Below are positions 1-5,568 of a stretch of 11,414 nt of DNA, piece by piece. The translations under genes were made by a program, and so were the position numbers. Source of the DNA: an uncultured Collinsella sp. (GTDB lineage: Bacteria > Actinomycetota > Coriobacteriia > Coriobacteriales > Coriobacteriaceae); the NCBI GenBank assembly GCA_900752015.1, contig CAADTZ010000010.1, positions 1 to 11,414 of the forward strand. The letters run 5' to 3'. Position 1 is the first letter of the stretch; each line of letters begins with the position of its first letter. The notes below the pieces were generated by a model. It worked only from the letters and a program-made list of their open reading frames with translations, was not told where the DNA came from and ran no database searches.

Positions 1-2549
1 CCCTGCTGGTGCTTACGACGCTGGGCGACGTAGACGATCACCTGCCCGTGGACTCCGGGGGCAAGGTCGCCGCCGTTCTCGCGGCTAAAGCGGACGACGT
101 CGATGACGCGACCGTAAGCGCCGTGAGGCATCTTAAGGGAGGTGTCGCGGACGTCGTGGGCCTTGGCACCGAAGATGGCGCGCAGCAGGCGCTCCTCGGC
201 GGTGAGGGCCGTCTCGCCCTTGGGCGTGACCTTGCCGACCAGGATGTCGCCAGGGCCGACCTCGGCGCCGATGCGGATGATGCCGTCCTCGTCGAGGTTG
301 GCAAGCATGTCCTCGGAGAGGTTCGGGATCTCGCGGGTGATCTCCTCGGGGCCGAGCTTGGTGTCGCGGGCGTCGATCTCGTGACGGGTGATGTTGATGG
401 TCGTCAGCAGGTCCTCGGCCACCAGGCGCTCGGACACGACGATACCGTCCTCGTAGTTAAAGCCTTCCCACGGCATGTATGCCACGGTGAGGTTCTGGCC
501 CAGTGCGAGCTCGCCGTGATCGGTCGAAGGACCGTCAGCCAGGGGCTCGCCCTGCTCAACGGTGTCACCGACGCGCACGAGCGGACGGGGGTTGATGCAG
601 GTGGACTGGTTGGAGCGCTGGTACTTGGCCAGGTGATACTCGTCCATGCCGCCGGCATGCTTGACGATGATCTTGGCGGCGTCGGCAAAGATGACCTCGC
701 CGGCGTTCTTGGCCAGGGTGACCTCGCCAGAGTCCAGAGCGGCGCGACGCTCCATGCCGGTACCGACATAGGGAGCGGCAGGGTGAACCAGCGGCACGGC
801 CTGACGCTGCATGTTAGCGCCCATCAGCGTACGCTTGGCGTCGTCGTGCTCCAGGAACGGGATCAGCGTGGCTGCGACGGAGAGCATCTGACGCGGCGAA
901 ACGTCCATGTAGTCGACGTCCTCGACAGGCACGTCGGCGGGAGCGCCGAAGGAGCCGTCGAAGTCGCGGGTACGGGCGATCACGGTGTGCGGGCGGACAA
1001 GCTTGCCCTCGGCATCGGTCGTGATGAACTCGTTGGTCTTGGGATCGAGCGGCGTGTTGGCCGGCGCGATGACGTGCTTCTCTTCCTCATCAGCGGTCAT
1101 CCAGTCGATCTGGTCGGTGGCAACGCCGTTCTCGACGCGACGGAACGGGGCCTCGATGAAGCCATACTCGTTGACACGGGCGTAGAGAGCGAGCGAGCCG
1201 ATCAGGCCGATGTTGGGGCCTTCGGGGGTCTCGATCGGGCACATGCGGCTGTAGTGCGAGTTGTGGACGTCGCGGACGGCCGTCGGCACGTTGGTGCGGC
1301 GGCTGGAGCCGGACTTGTGGCCGGCAAGACCGCCAGGGCCGAGTGCGGACAGACGGCGCTTGTGGGTCAGACCGGTCAGGGGGTTCGCCTGGTCCATGAA
1401 CTGCGAGAGCTGCGAGGAACCGAAGAACTCCTTGATGGAGGCCACGATCGGGCGGATGTTGATGAGCGACTGCGGGGTGATCTCGTCGATGTCCTGGGAG
1501 CTCATGCGCTCACGGACGACGCGCTCCATACGGCTCATGCCGATACGGAACTGGTTGGCGACGAGCTCGCCGACGGTACGGATGCGGCGGTTGCCAAAGT
1601 GGTCGATGTCGTCGACCTTGAAGCCCTGCTCGCCGGCAGCGAGGGACAGCAGGTAGCGCAGCGTCGCGACGATATCCTCGTCGGTGAGCACCGTGACCTC
1701 TTCCTCGGTGGTGAGGTTGAGCTTCTTGTTGACCTTGTAACGACCGACGCGGGCCAGGTCGTAGCGCTGCGGGTTAAAGAGCAGACCCTCGAGCAGGCTG
1801 CGGGAAGCGTCCACGGTGGGAGGCTCGCCCGGGCGCAGACGACGGTAGATCTCGATGAGGGCGTCCTCGCGAGTGAGGGCGGTGTCGCGCTCCAGGGTAC
1901 GCTTGATCACATCGGAGTTGCCGAGCAGCTCGATGATGTCGTCGTTGGTGACGGCGATGCCAAGGGCGCGCAGGAACATCGTGGCGCTCTGCTTGCGCTT
2001 ACGGTCGATGGAGACCATGAGCTGGTCGCGCTTGTCGACCTCAAACTCAAGCCAGGCACCGCGGGACGGGATGATCTGGGCCTTGTAGATCTGCTTGCCC
2101 GAATCCATCTCGGAGCTGTAGTACACGCCCGGGGAGCGGACGAGCTGCGAGACGACGATACGCTCGGTACCGTTGATGATGAAGGTGCCCTGATCGGTCA
2201 TCATGGGGAAGTCGCCCATAAAGACGAGCTGCTCTTTGATCTCGCCGGTCTCCTTGTTGGTGAGACGGACGTCGGTCAGAAGCGGGGCCTGATAGGTCAT
2301 GTCCTTCTCGCGGCACTCCTCGACGGTGTGCGCGGGGTCGCCGAACTGATGCTCGCCGAAGGTAACCTCGAGAACATGGTTCTGGCTCTGGATGGGGCTG
2401 GATTCCTTGAACGCCTCACGAAGGCCCTCGTCCTTAAAACGCTCAAAGGATTCCCTTTGAACAGAGATAAGGTTGGGGAGCTCCATGGCCTCCGGGATTT
2501 TCCCGAAGCTGACGCGCTTGCGCTCAGTGGCAGTGTATGCGTAGGTCAC
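1..2549 (-). CDS. rpoB: RNA polymerase beta subunit, 5' part (3' end beyond the left edge)
   Basis: This is the beta subunit of DNA-directed RNA polymerase, forming one side of the catalytic cleft and the rifampicin pocket. The minus strand is open from a GTG at 2549 to base 1, giving 849 codons. About 300 further codons should lie outside, since family members run about 1150-1350 residues. The GTG is chosen because AAGGAGGA lies 9 bases upstream and the protein then starts VTYAYTATERKRVSFGK. Visible landmarks are FGSSQLSQFMDQ at about 376-387, THKRRLSALGPGGL at 395-408, CPIETPEGPNIGLIGSL further on, and VTPKGETALTAEERLLRAIFG near the edge. The resistance-determining positions equivalent to E. 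coli D516, H526 and S531 are wild type (D386, H396, S401). Residues 409-424 are aberrant for a bacterial beta subunit (see findings). A terminator separates it from the upstream galU, so it needs its own promoter. rpoC probably follows outside the window. Confidence 0.98.
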   Translation of the reverse strand, partial: MTYAYTATERKRVSFGKIPEAMELPNLISVQRESFERFKDEGLREAFKESSPIQSQNHVLEVTFGEHQFGDPAHTVEECREKDMTYQAPLLTDVRLTNKETGEIKEQLVFMGDFPMMTDQGTFIINGTERIVVSQLVRSPGVYYSSEMDSGKQIYKAQIIPSRGAWLEFEVDKRDQLMVSIDRKRKQSATMFLRALGIAVTNDDIIELLGNSDVIKRTLERDTALTREDALIEIYRRLRPGEPPTVDASRSLLEGLLFNPQRYDLARVGRYKVNKKLNLTTEEEVTVLTDEDIVATLRYLLSLAAGEQGFKVDDIDHFGNRRIRTVGELVANQFRIGMSRMERVVRERMSSQDIDEITPQSLINIRPIVASIKEFFGSSQLSQFMDQANPLTGLTHKRRLSALGPGGLAGHKSGSSRRTNVPTAVRDVHNSHYSRMCPIETPEGPNIGLIGSLALYARVNEYGFIEAPFRRVENGVATDQIDWMTADEEEKHVIAPANTPLDPKTNEFITTDAEGKLVRPHTVIARTRDFDGSFGAPADVPVEDVDYMDVSPRQMLSVAATLIPFLEHDDAKRTLMGANMQRQAVPLVHPAAPYVGTGMERRAALDSGEVTLAKNAGEVIFADAAKIIVKHAGGMDEYHLAKYQRSNQSTCINPRPLVRVGDTVEQGEPLADGPSTDHGELALGQNLTVAYMPWEGFNYEDGIVVSERLVAEDLLTTINITRHEIDARDTKLGPEEITREIPNLSEDMLANLDEDGIIRIGAEVGPGDILVGKVTPKGETALTAEERLLRAIFGAKAHDVRDTSLKMPHGAYGRVIDVVRFSRENGGDLAPGVHGQVIVYVAQRRKHQQ

Positions 2550-2622
2550 CAGGTTTTTCCTCCTTCACGGAAATGCTCGGTGGGTTGGCGAGGCATAGCT
2601 TCGCCAGTTATCGCAACCTAAT

Positions 2623-2650
2623 AGTTTATCAGGTACCGACCGTTGGGCAA
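2623..2650 (-). promoter_or_regulatory. Possible rpoB promoter
   Basis: On the minus strand TTGCCC (2645-2650) is followed after 16 bases by TAAACT (2623-2628), a fair sigma-70-type match about 75 bases before the rpoB GTG. A promoter is needed in this spacer because the galU terminator at 2783-2816 closes the upstream unit. Other weak combinations exist, so the exact site is uncertain. Confidence 0.35.
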
Positions 2651-2727
2651 GAAAAGCCTTGACGCGATTGAGTTTTTGGAGTAGCAAAGTTTTTCGACAG
2701 AAAACACGCAGGTAGATGTATGTATAT

Positions 2728-2741
2728 CGAACATCTGTTCA
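2728..2741. promoter_or_regulatory. LexA-like SOS box (GAAC-N4-GTTC)
   Basis: The plus strand reads CGAACATCTGTTCA. It contains the GAAC-N4-GTTC core of the Gram-positive/actinobacterial LexA box and agrees with CGAACATATGTTCG at 12 of 14 positions. Its right half also belongs to an 8-bp inverted repeat, TCTGTTCA at 2734-2741 and TGAACAGA at 2753-2760, with an 11-base spacer. The box lies in the galU-rpoB spacer, about 180 bases before the rpoB start. On the minus strand it directly abuts a -10-like TATACA (2721-2726). No recognisable SOS gene adjoins it, so regulation by LexA is inference. Confidence 0.45.
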
Positions 2742-2782
2742 TATATTTTCTGTGAACAGAGAGCCGGCAATCGCAGCTCTTA

Positions 2783-2816
2783 TAAAAAACGGGCGCGAAC
2801 CGAAGTCCGCGCCCGT
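2783..2816 (-). terminator. Intrinsic terminator of galU (UUCG tetraloop)
   Basis: On the minus strand ACGGGCGCGGAC and GTTCGCGCCCGT pair as a 12-bp stem with one G-U wobble. They close on a TTCG loop flanked by C and G, an exceptionally stable tetraloop. A TTTTTTAT tract follows at once. It begins about 20 bases after the galU stop codon and insulates rpoB from galU transcription. Confidence 0.93.
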
Positions 2817-2836
2817 AAATGTCGATGCCCGAAGGC

Positions 2837-3745
2837 TTACTTGCGCATCAATCCGCCGCGCTCGTCGATGGCGTCCCAGAAGGCGCTGGCAAAGCGGGGG
2901 TCGCTTGCAGCCATGAGGGCGTTGGTGGCCATCCAGCCAGAGGGAGTACCGGTGTCGTAGCCCGACAGCGGGTCGATGACGACAGCATACATGGCCTCGC
3001 GGTCGAGCGAACGGGCCATGGCGTCGGTGAGCTGGATCTCGCCGCCCTTGCCGGCCTGCTGATCTGCCAGCAGGTCCATGACCAGCGGGCTCAGCAGGTA
3101 GCGACCGACGATGTACAGGTTGGACGGAGCTGCCTCGGGAGCGGGCTTCTCGACCAGACCGCCGATACGCCAGACAGCGCCCGGCTCTGCATCGGCAACG
3201 TCCTCGGCACCCTCGAGCGAACCGACGCGCTCACCGGCGATAACGCCGTAGCGGCTGACTTCCTCGGGCGAGCAAGCAGCGACGGCGATAACCGAAGCGC
3301 CACCGTGCTCCTTGGAAACGGCGAGCATCTTGTCGCAGATGTCGCGGTTAGGCACAACGTAGTCGCCCAGAAGAACTAGGAAGTTCTCCCCTGCCACGGC
3401 GTCGGCAGCAGAGCGAATAGCATGGCCGAGGCCCTTGGGCTCGTACTGATAACGGAAGTCGACCGGCATACCGCCAGCGTGGGCGACGGCGTCGGCATAG
3501 GCGTTCTTGCCGCGCTCGCGCAGCAGGTTCTCGAGCGAGCGATCGGGCTGGAAGTAGTTCAGTAGCTCGGGCTTACCGGGAGAAGTAACGATGATGGCAT
3601 CGTCGACCTCCTCGGGATCGAGCGCTTCCTCGACGACGTACTGAATGACGGGCTTGTCGAGCACCGGCAGCATCTCTTTGGGCGTGCACTTAGTGCCAGG
3701 CAGAAAACGCGTGCCAAGACCGGCGGCGGGGATGATTGCCTTCAT
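2837..3745 (-). CDS. galU: UTP--glucose-1-phosphate uridylyltransferase
   Basis: GalU makes UDP-glucose from UTP and glucose 1-phosphate in the cytoplasm. The product feeds cell-surface polysaccharides, glycolipids and the Leloir pathway. The 302-residue protein has the expected length. It opens MKAIIPAAGLGTRFLPGTKC, the nucleotide-binding loop with G9-L-G-T-R13 and K19, followed by PKEMLPV. Later come KGLGHAI, LLGDYVV, KGGEIQLTDAM and SGYDTGTPSGWM, the GalU-type sugar- and nucleotide-site segments. Usual relatives read PATKAQPKEMLP where this reads PGTKCTPKEMLP, a small variation. The reading frame is open further upstream, but the ATG at 3745 is chosen because the family N-terminus starts there. 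AAAGGA lies about 12 bases before it, a rather long spacing. It sits between rplL and rpoB with terminators on both sides, so it is probably monocistronic. Confidence 0.95.
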   Translation of the reverse strand: MKAIIPAAGLGTRFLPGTKCTPKEMLPVLDKPVIQYVVEEALDPEEVDDAIIVTSPGKPELLNYFQPDRSLENLLRERGKNAYADAVAHAGGMPVDFRYQYEPKGLGHAIRSAADAVAGENFLVLLGDYVVPNRDICDKMLAVSKEHGGASVIAVAACSPEEVSRYGVIAGERVGSLEGAEDVADAEPGAVWRIGGLVEKPAPEAAPSNLYIVGRYLLSPLVMDLLADQQAGKGGEIQLTDAMARSLDREAMYAVVIDPLSGYDTGTPSGWMATNALMAASDPRFASAFWDAIDERGGLMRK

Positions 3746-3767
3746 GTTATTCAAAGATCCTTTCGCA

Positions 3768-3830
3768 GGCGCAAAAGCGCCCCATGCGTGCGGCACACAG
3801 CCGCAGACCAAATTGCGATACCCAAGTATC
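3768..3830 (-). other. Three tandem hairpins in the galU 5' leader
   Basis: In minus-strand order there are three perfect short stems. GATAC and GTATC close on four bases (3817-3830). TGCGGC and GCCGCA close on TGTGT (3789-3805). GGCGC and GCGCC close on TTTT (3768-3781). The last ends about 22 bases before the galU ATG and just upstream of the ribosome-binding site. No known riboswitch family is recognised. They may stabilise the message or be incidental in GC-rich DNA. Confidence 0.4.
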
Positions 3831-3841
3831 TTACCGCTGGA

Positions 3842-3869
3842 GCTATATGTCGCTACAAGGCAGAGACAA
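3842..3869 (-). promoter_or_regulatory. Weak candidate galU promoter
   Basis: On the minus strand TTGTCT (3864-3869) and TATAGC (3842-3847) are 16 bases apart. They lie between the rplL terminator and the hairpin leader of galU, about 97 bases before the start codon. The -10 match is imperfect. A second TTGACC lies at about 3880-3885 but has no good -10 at the right distance. The remainder of the 3746-3992 spacer shows no gene. Confidence 0.3.
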
Positions 3870-3992
3870 TTCTTCAGCAGGTCAACGCAAATTATTGCTC
3901 GAATGGTGCAATTTTATTGCCCAACGGCAAGGCACCCGATACGACGCAAATCACAGAACATGGCAGTTTGAGCAACCGATGTCGAGGGACCG

Positions 3993-4031
3993 AAAAACAA
4001 AAAAGACGGGGCTCGCAATGCGAACCCCGTC
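3993..4031 (-). terminator. Intrinsic terminator of the rplJ-rplL operon
   Basis: On the minus strand GACGGGGTTCGC and GCGAGCCCCGTC pair over 12 bp with one mismatch around a 3-base loop (4005-4031). TTTTTTGTTTTT follows. It starts 28 bases after the rplL stop codon and should end the ribosomal protein transcript before galU. Confidence 0.93.
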
Positions 4032-4059
4032 TGCAAAGAAATCTGGCGAGAAAGCCTGA

Positions 4060-4437
4060 TTACTTGAGGGTGACAGCAGCGCCAGCAGCCTCGAGCTTCT
4101 CCTTGGCAGCCTCGGCGTCCTCCTTCTTGGCACCCTCGAGAACAGCCTTGGGAGCGCCCTCGACGACCTCCTTGGCCTCCTTCAGGCCAAGGTTGGTGAG
4201 CTCACGGACGGCCTTGATGACCTGGATCTTGTTGTCGCCGAAGCCCTCGAGCACGACGTCAAACTCGGTCTTCTCCTCGGCCTCAGCAGCGCCAGCAGCG
4301 GGAGCGGCGACAACAGCGGCAGGAGCAGCGGCGGAAACGCCGAAGGTGTCCTCGATAGCCTTAACGAGCTCGGAAGCCTCGAGAAGGGTCATTTCCTTAA
4401 GAGCATCGATGATCTCATCGGTGGTAAGCTTAGCCAT
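4060..4437 (-). CDS. rplL: 50S ribosomal protein L7/L12
   Basis: L7/L12 forms the flexible stalk of the large ribosomal subunit, where dimers bound to L10 recruit and stimulate translation GTPases. The 125-residue protein is of normal length. An N-terminal dimerisation segment starts MAKLTTDEIIDALKEMTLLE. An Ala-rich hinge lies at about residues 34-52. The globular C-terminal domain begins EKTEFDVVLEGFGDNKIQVIK and ends AAGAAVTLK. The frame is open 11 codons further upstream, but the ATG at 4437 fits the family N-terminus and has AAGGA seven bases before it. It follows rplJ after about 100 bases and shares its promoter and leader. An intrinsic terminator follows directly. Confidence 0.98.
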   Translation of the reverse strand: MAKLTTDEIIDALKEMTLLEASELVKAIEDTFGVSAAAPAAVVAAPAAGAAEAEEKTEFDVVLEGFGDNKIQVIKAVRELTNLGLKEAKEVVEGAPKAVLEGAKKEDAEAAKEKLEAAGAAVTLK

Positions 4438-4456
4438 TTCTAAGTCCTTTCGGTTT

Positions 4457-4521
4457 CCGTGCGGATGCACGGAGATCAGTTAAAACACGGCGCGAATGCG
4501 CCAGGGGTGCGGCGTTGCCGC
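4457..4521 (-). other. Three hairpins in the rplJ-rplL spacer
   Basis: The 102-base spacer holds three short perfect stems in a row. GCGGC and GCCGC close on 3 bases (4509-4521). GGCGC and GCGCC close on 4 bases (4489-4502). CCGTGC and GCACGG close on 4 bases (4457-4472). None is followed by a U tract, so they are not terminators. Spacer structure here could affect mRNA processing or the higher yield of L7/L12 relative to L10, but that role is inference. Confidence 0.4.
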
Positions 4522-4539
4522 CGCGGGTGAAAACAGCGA

Positions 4540-5061
4540 CTAGGCTGCCTTCTGCTCGGAGACCTGCTGGATCGAACGAGCGAGACCAGAGGAAACGCCG
4601 TTGACGCAGACAGCGATGTCGCGAGCGAAACCGGAGATGAGACCGGCGATCTGGCCGAGAAGCTGATCCTTGGTGGGCAGCTCAGCGATAGCCTTAACAT
4701 CATCAGCGGAAACGGCCTTGCCGTCGGAGATACCGCCCTTGATCTCAAGGACGCCCTTGGACTTAGCGGAGAAGTCCTTAAGGGCCTTAGCGGCCTCGAC
4801 CGGCTCGGACTCGTAGAACACATAAGCGACGGGGCCGGCGAGAATCTCGTCGAGCTCGGGCTGCTCCTGGTTCTTGAGGGCGATCTTGACCAGGTTGTTC
4901 TTGTAGACCTTCATCTCGGCGCCGCACTCGCGAAGCTGATGACGCAGCTCCTGAGCCTGCTTAACCGTCAGACCGTTGTAGTTGACGACGAACAGACCGG
5001 CGTTCTCGGCGATACGGGACTCGATCTCTGCAACCTTGTCGATTTTGTACTGCTGGGGCAT
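4540..5061 (-). CDS. rplJ: 50S ribosomal protein L10
   Basis: L10 anchors the L7/L12 dimers at the base of the ribosomal stalk and binds 23S rRNA. The L10-L12 complex also represses its own operon by binding the mRNA leader. The 173-residue protein has the usual length. It starts MPQQYKIDKVAEIESRIAEN and contains VVNYNGLTVKQAQELRHQLR, the conserved rRNA-binding N-terminal half. It ends in a helical tail that would hold L12 dimers. The ATG at 5061 is preceded by GAGGAGGT (5069-5076), a near-perfect ribosome-binding site. It is the first gene of the rplJ-rplL unit. The promoter at 5278-5306 and an L10 leader with an attenuator lie upstream. The gene preceding rplJ in many bacteria, rplA, is not here; an aminotransferase gene and a palindromic repeat take its place. 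Confidence 0.98.
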   Translation of the reverse strand: MPQQYKIDKVAEIESRIAENAGLFVVNYNGLTVKQAQELRHQLRECGAEMKVYKNNLVKIALKNQEQPELDEILAGPVAYVFYESEPVEAAKALKDFSAKSKGVLEIKGGISDGKAVSADDVKAIAELPTKDQLLGQIAGLISGFARDIAVCVNGVSSGLARSIQQVSEQKAA

Positions 5062-5126
5062 GAATTACACCTCCTCGAATTCTTTCCGGGCACGGTCCGC
5101 CACAAGGACGTGACGGGGGCATGTCC

Positions 5127-5163
5127 AAAAAGAAAGCCCCCGCGCTGCATGAGCGACGGGGGC
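5127..5163 (-). terminator. Attenuator terminator in the rplJ leader
   Basis: On the minus strand GCCCCCG (plus a one-base bulge and CGCT) pairs with AGCG and CGGGGGC around CATGC (5136-5163). TTTCTTTTT follows (5127-5135). It lies between the L10-binding domain and the rplJ start, the position expected for an attenuator. Its 3' arm has a second possible partner just downstream, GCCCCCGTC at 5112-5120, which could form an exclusive alternative. Confidence 0.85.
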
Positions 5164-5271
5164 GAGAAGACATATCTACTCGACCACCTCGGCTGGTGGG
5201 AAGTCCCATTAAGCTCGCGGGCGATGCCCGTTTGCACCGGCTGTCTCTGGCAGCGGATTCGTGCGTGAACC
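5127..5271 (-). ncRNA. Ribosomal protein L10 leader (autoregulatory 5' UTR element)
   Basis: The minus-strand leader carries the hallmarks of the L10 leader family. There is a CTTAATGGGACTTCCCACC stretch. The CCACC-AGCCGA-GGTGG hairpin lies at 5184-5199. AGACA (5242-5246) pairs with TGTCT (5168-5172) to close the domain, and TAGATATGTC sits near its 3' side. An intrinsic terminator (5127-5163) follows before rplJ. In this family the L10-L12 complex binds the folded leader and shuts down the operon when L10 is in excess. The 5' boundary is set by the inferred start site about seven bases past the -10 box. Recognition is from the motif pattern, not from a covariance search. Confidence 0.85.
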
Positions 5272-5277
5272 GAAAAT

Positions 5278-5306
5278 ATTATGGCGGGGACCCCGGCGTC
5301 GGTCAA
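5278..5306 (-). promoter_or_regulatory. rplJ-rplL operon promoter
   Basis: The minus strand has TTGACC (5301-5306), a 17-base spacer and CATAAT (5278-5283), a strong sigma-70-type match. Transcription would start near 5271, giving a leader of about 210 bases that includes the whole L10 element. The -35 lies inside the outer arm of the palindromic repeat, and the repeat may extend through the -10. Confidence 0.8.
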
Positions 5307-5528
5307 CGGCAACCCTGGCTGCACACAATTCCACCATCTCGGTCGCGCCGCCAAAGGCCAGGCGCAAGCTTTTCGCTCGGTCAGGTCCTGGGCTCGCACG
5401 AAGAGCACATTTAGTGCTCTTCGGCTCGTGCGGAATCTACGAAAAGCTTGCGCCTGGCCTTTGGCGGCGCGACCTGTGTTGACTTTGGGGCAGCCAGGGT
5501 TGCCGTTGGCCGGCGCGCCCCACGCATA
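5278..5528. repeat. Large imperfect palindrome (long inverted repeat)
   Basis: Three nested inverted segments share one centre. The inner one is a 10-bp perfect stem, 5399-5408 with 5414-5423, around ATTTA. The middle one is a 35-bp perfect match, 5341-5375 with 5440-5474. The outer one matches 21 of 22 bases, 5301-5322 with 5490-5511. Unpaired internal segments lie between them. Similarity continues to CATAAT on the left (minus strand) and CATAAC on the right (plus strand), which suggests an element of about 250 bp. RNA from either strand would fold into a long hairpin. It lies just past the aminotransferase stop and may end that transcript. It has the form of a dispersed palindromic repeat or MITE-like unit, but copy number cannot be judged here. 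It encodes no credible protein. Confidence 0.85.
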
Positions 5529-5568
5529 ACCCTTATGTCGGTGGGCTGATGTGTTGCGTCCCTGAGGA

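Noticed and set aside
1385..1430. Possible rifampicin-resistance substitutions in the classical cluster
   Set aside because: The residues equivalent to E. coli Q513, D516, H526 and S531 are all wild type. Only the adjacent fork loop is unusual.
9..2621. An 870-codon open frame on the plus strand
   Set aside because: It is the antisense of rpoB. The minus strand encodes unmistakable RNA polymerase beta motifs throughout, and the long open antisense frame follows from high third-position GC. The translated sequence is low-complexity in Val, Asp, Gly and Leu.
2819..3379. A 186-codon plus-strand frame opposite galU
   Set aside because: It is a shadow of galU and has no family resemblance. Also considered as a possible SOS-regulated gene beside the LexA-like box, but there is no support for that.
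3645..4483. Several plus-strand frames across the galU start, spacer and rplL
   Set aside because: They run antisense to galU and rplL and through an intrinsic terminator, with no plausible protein features.
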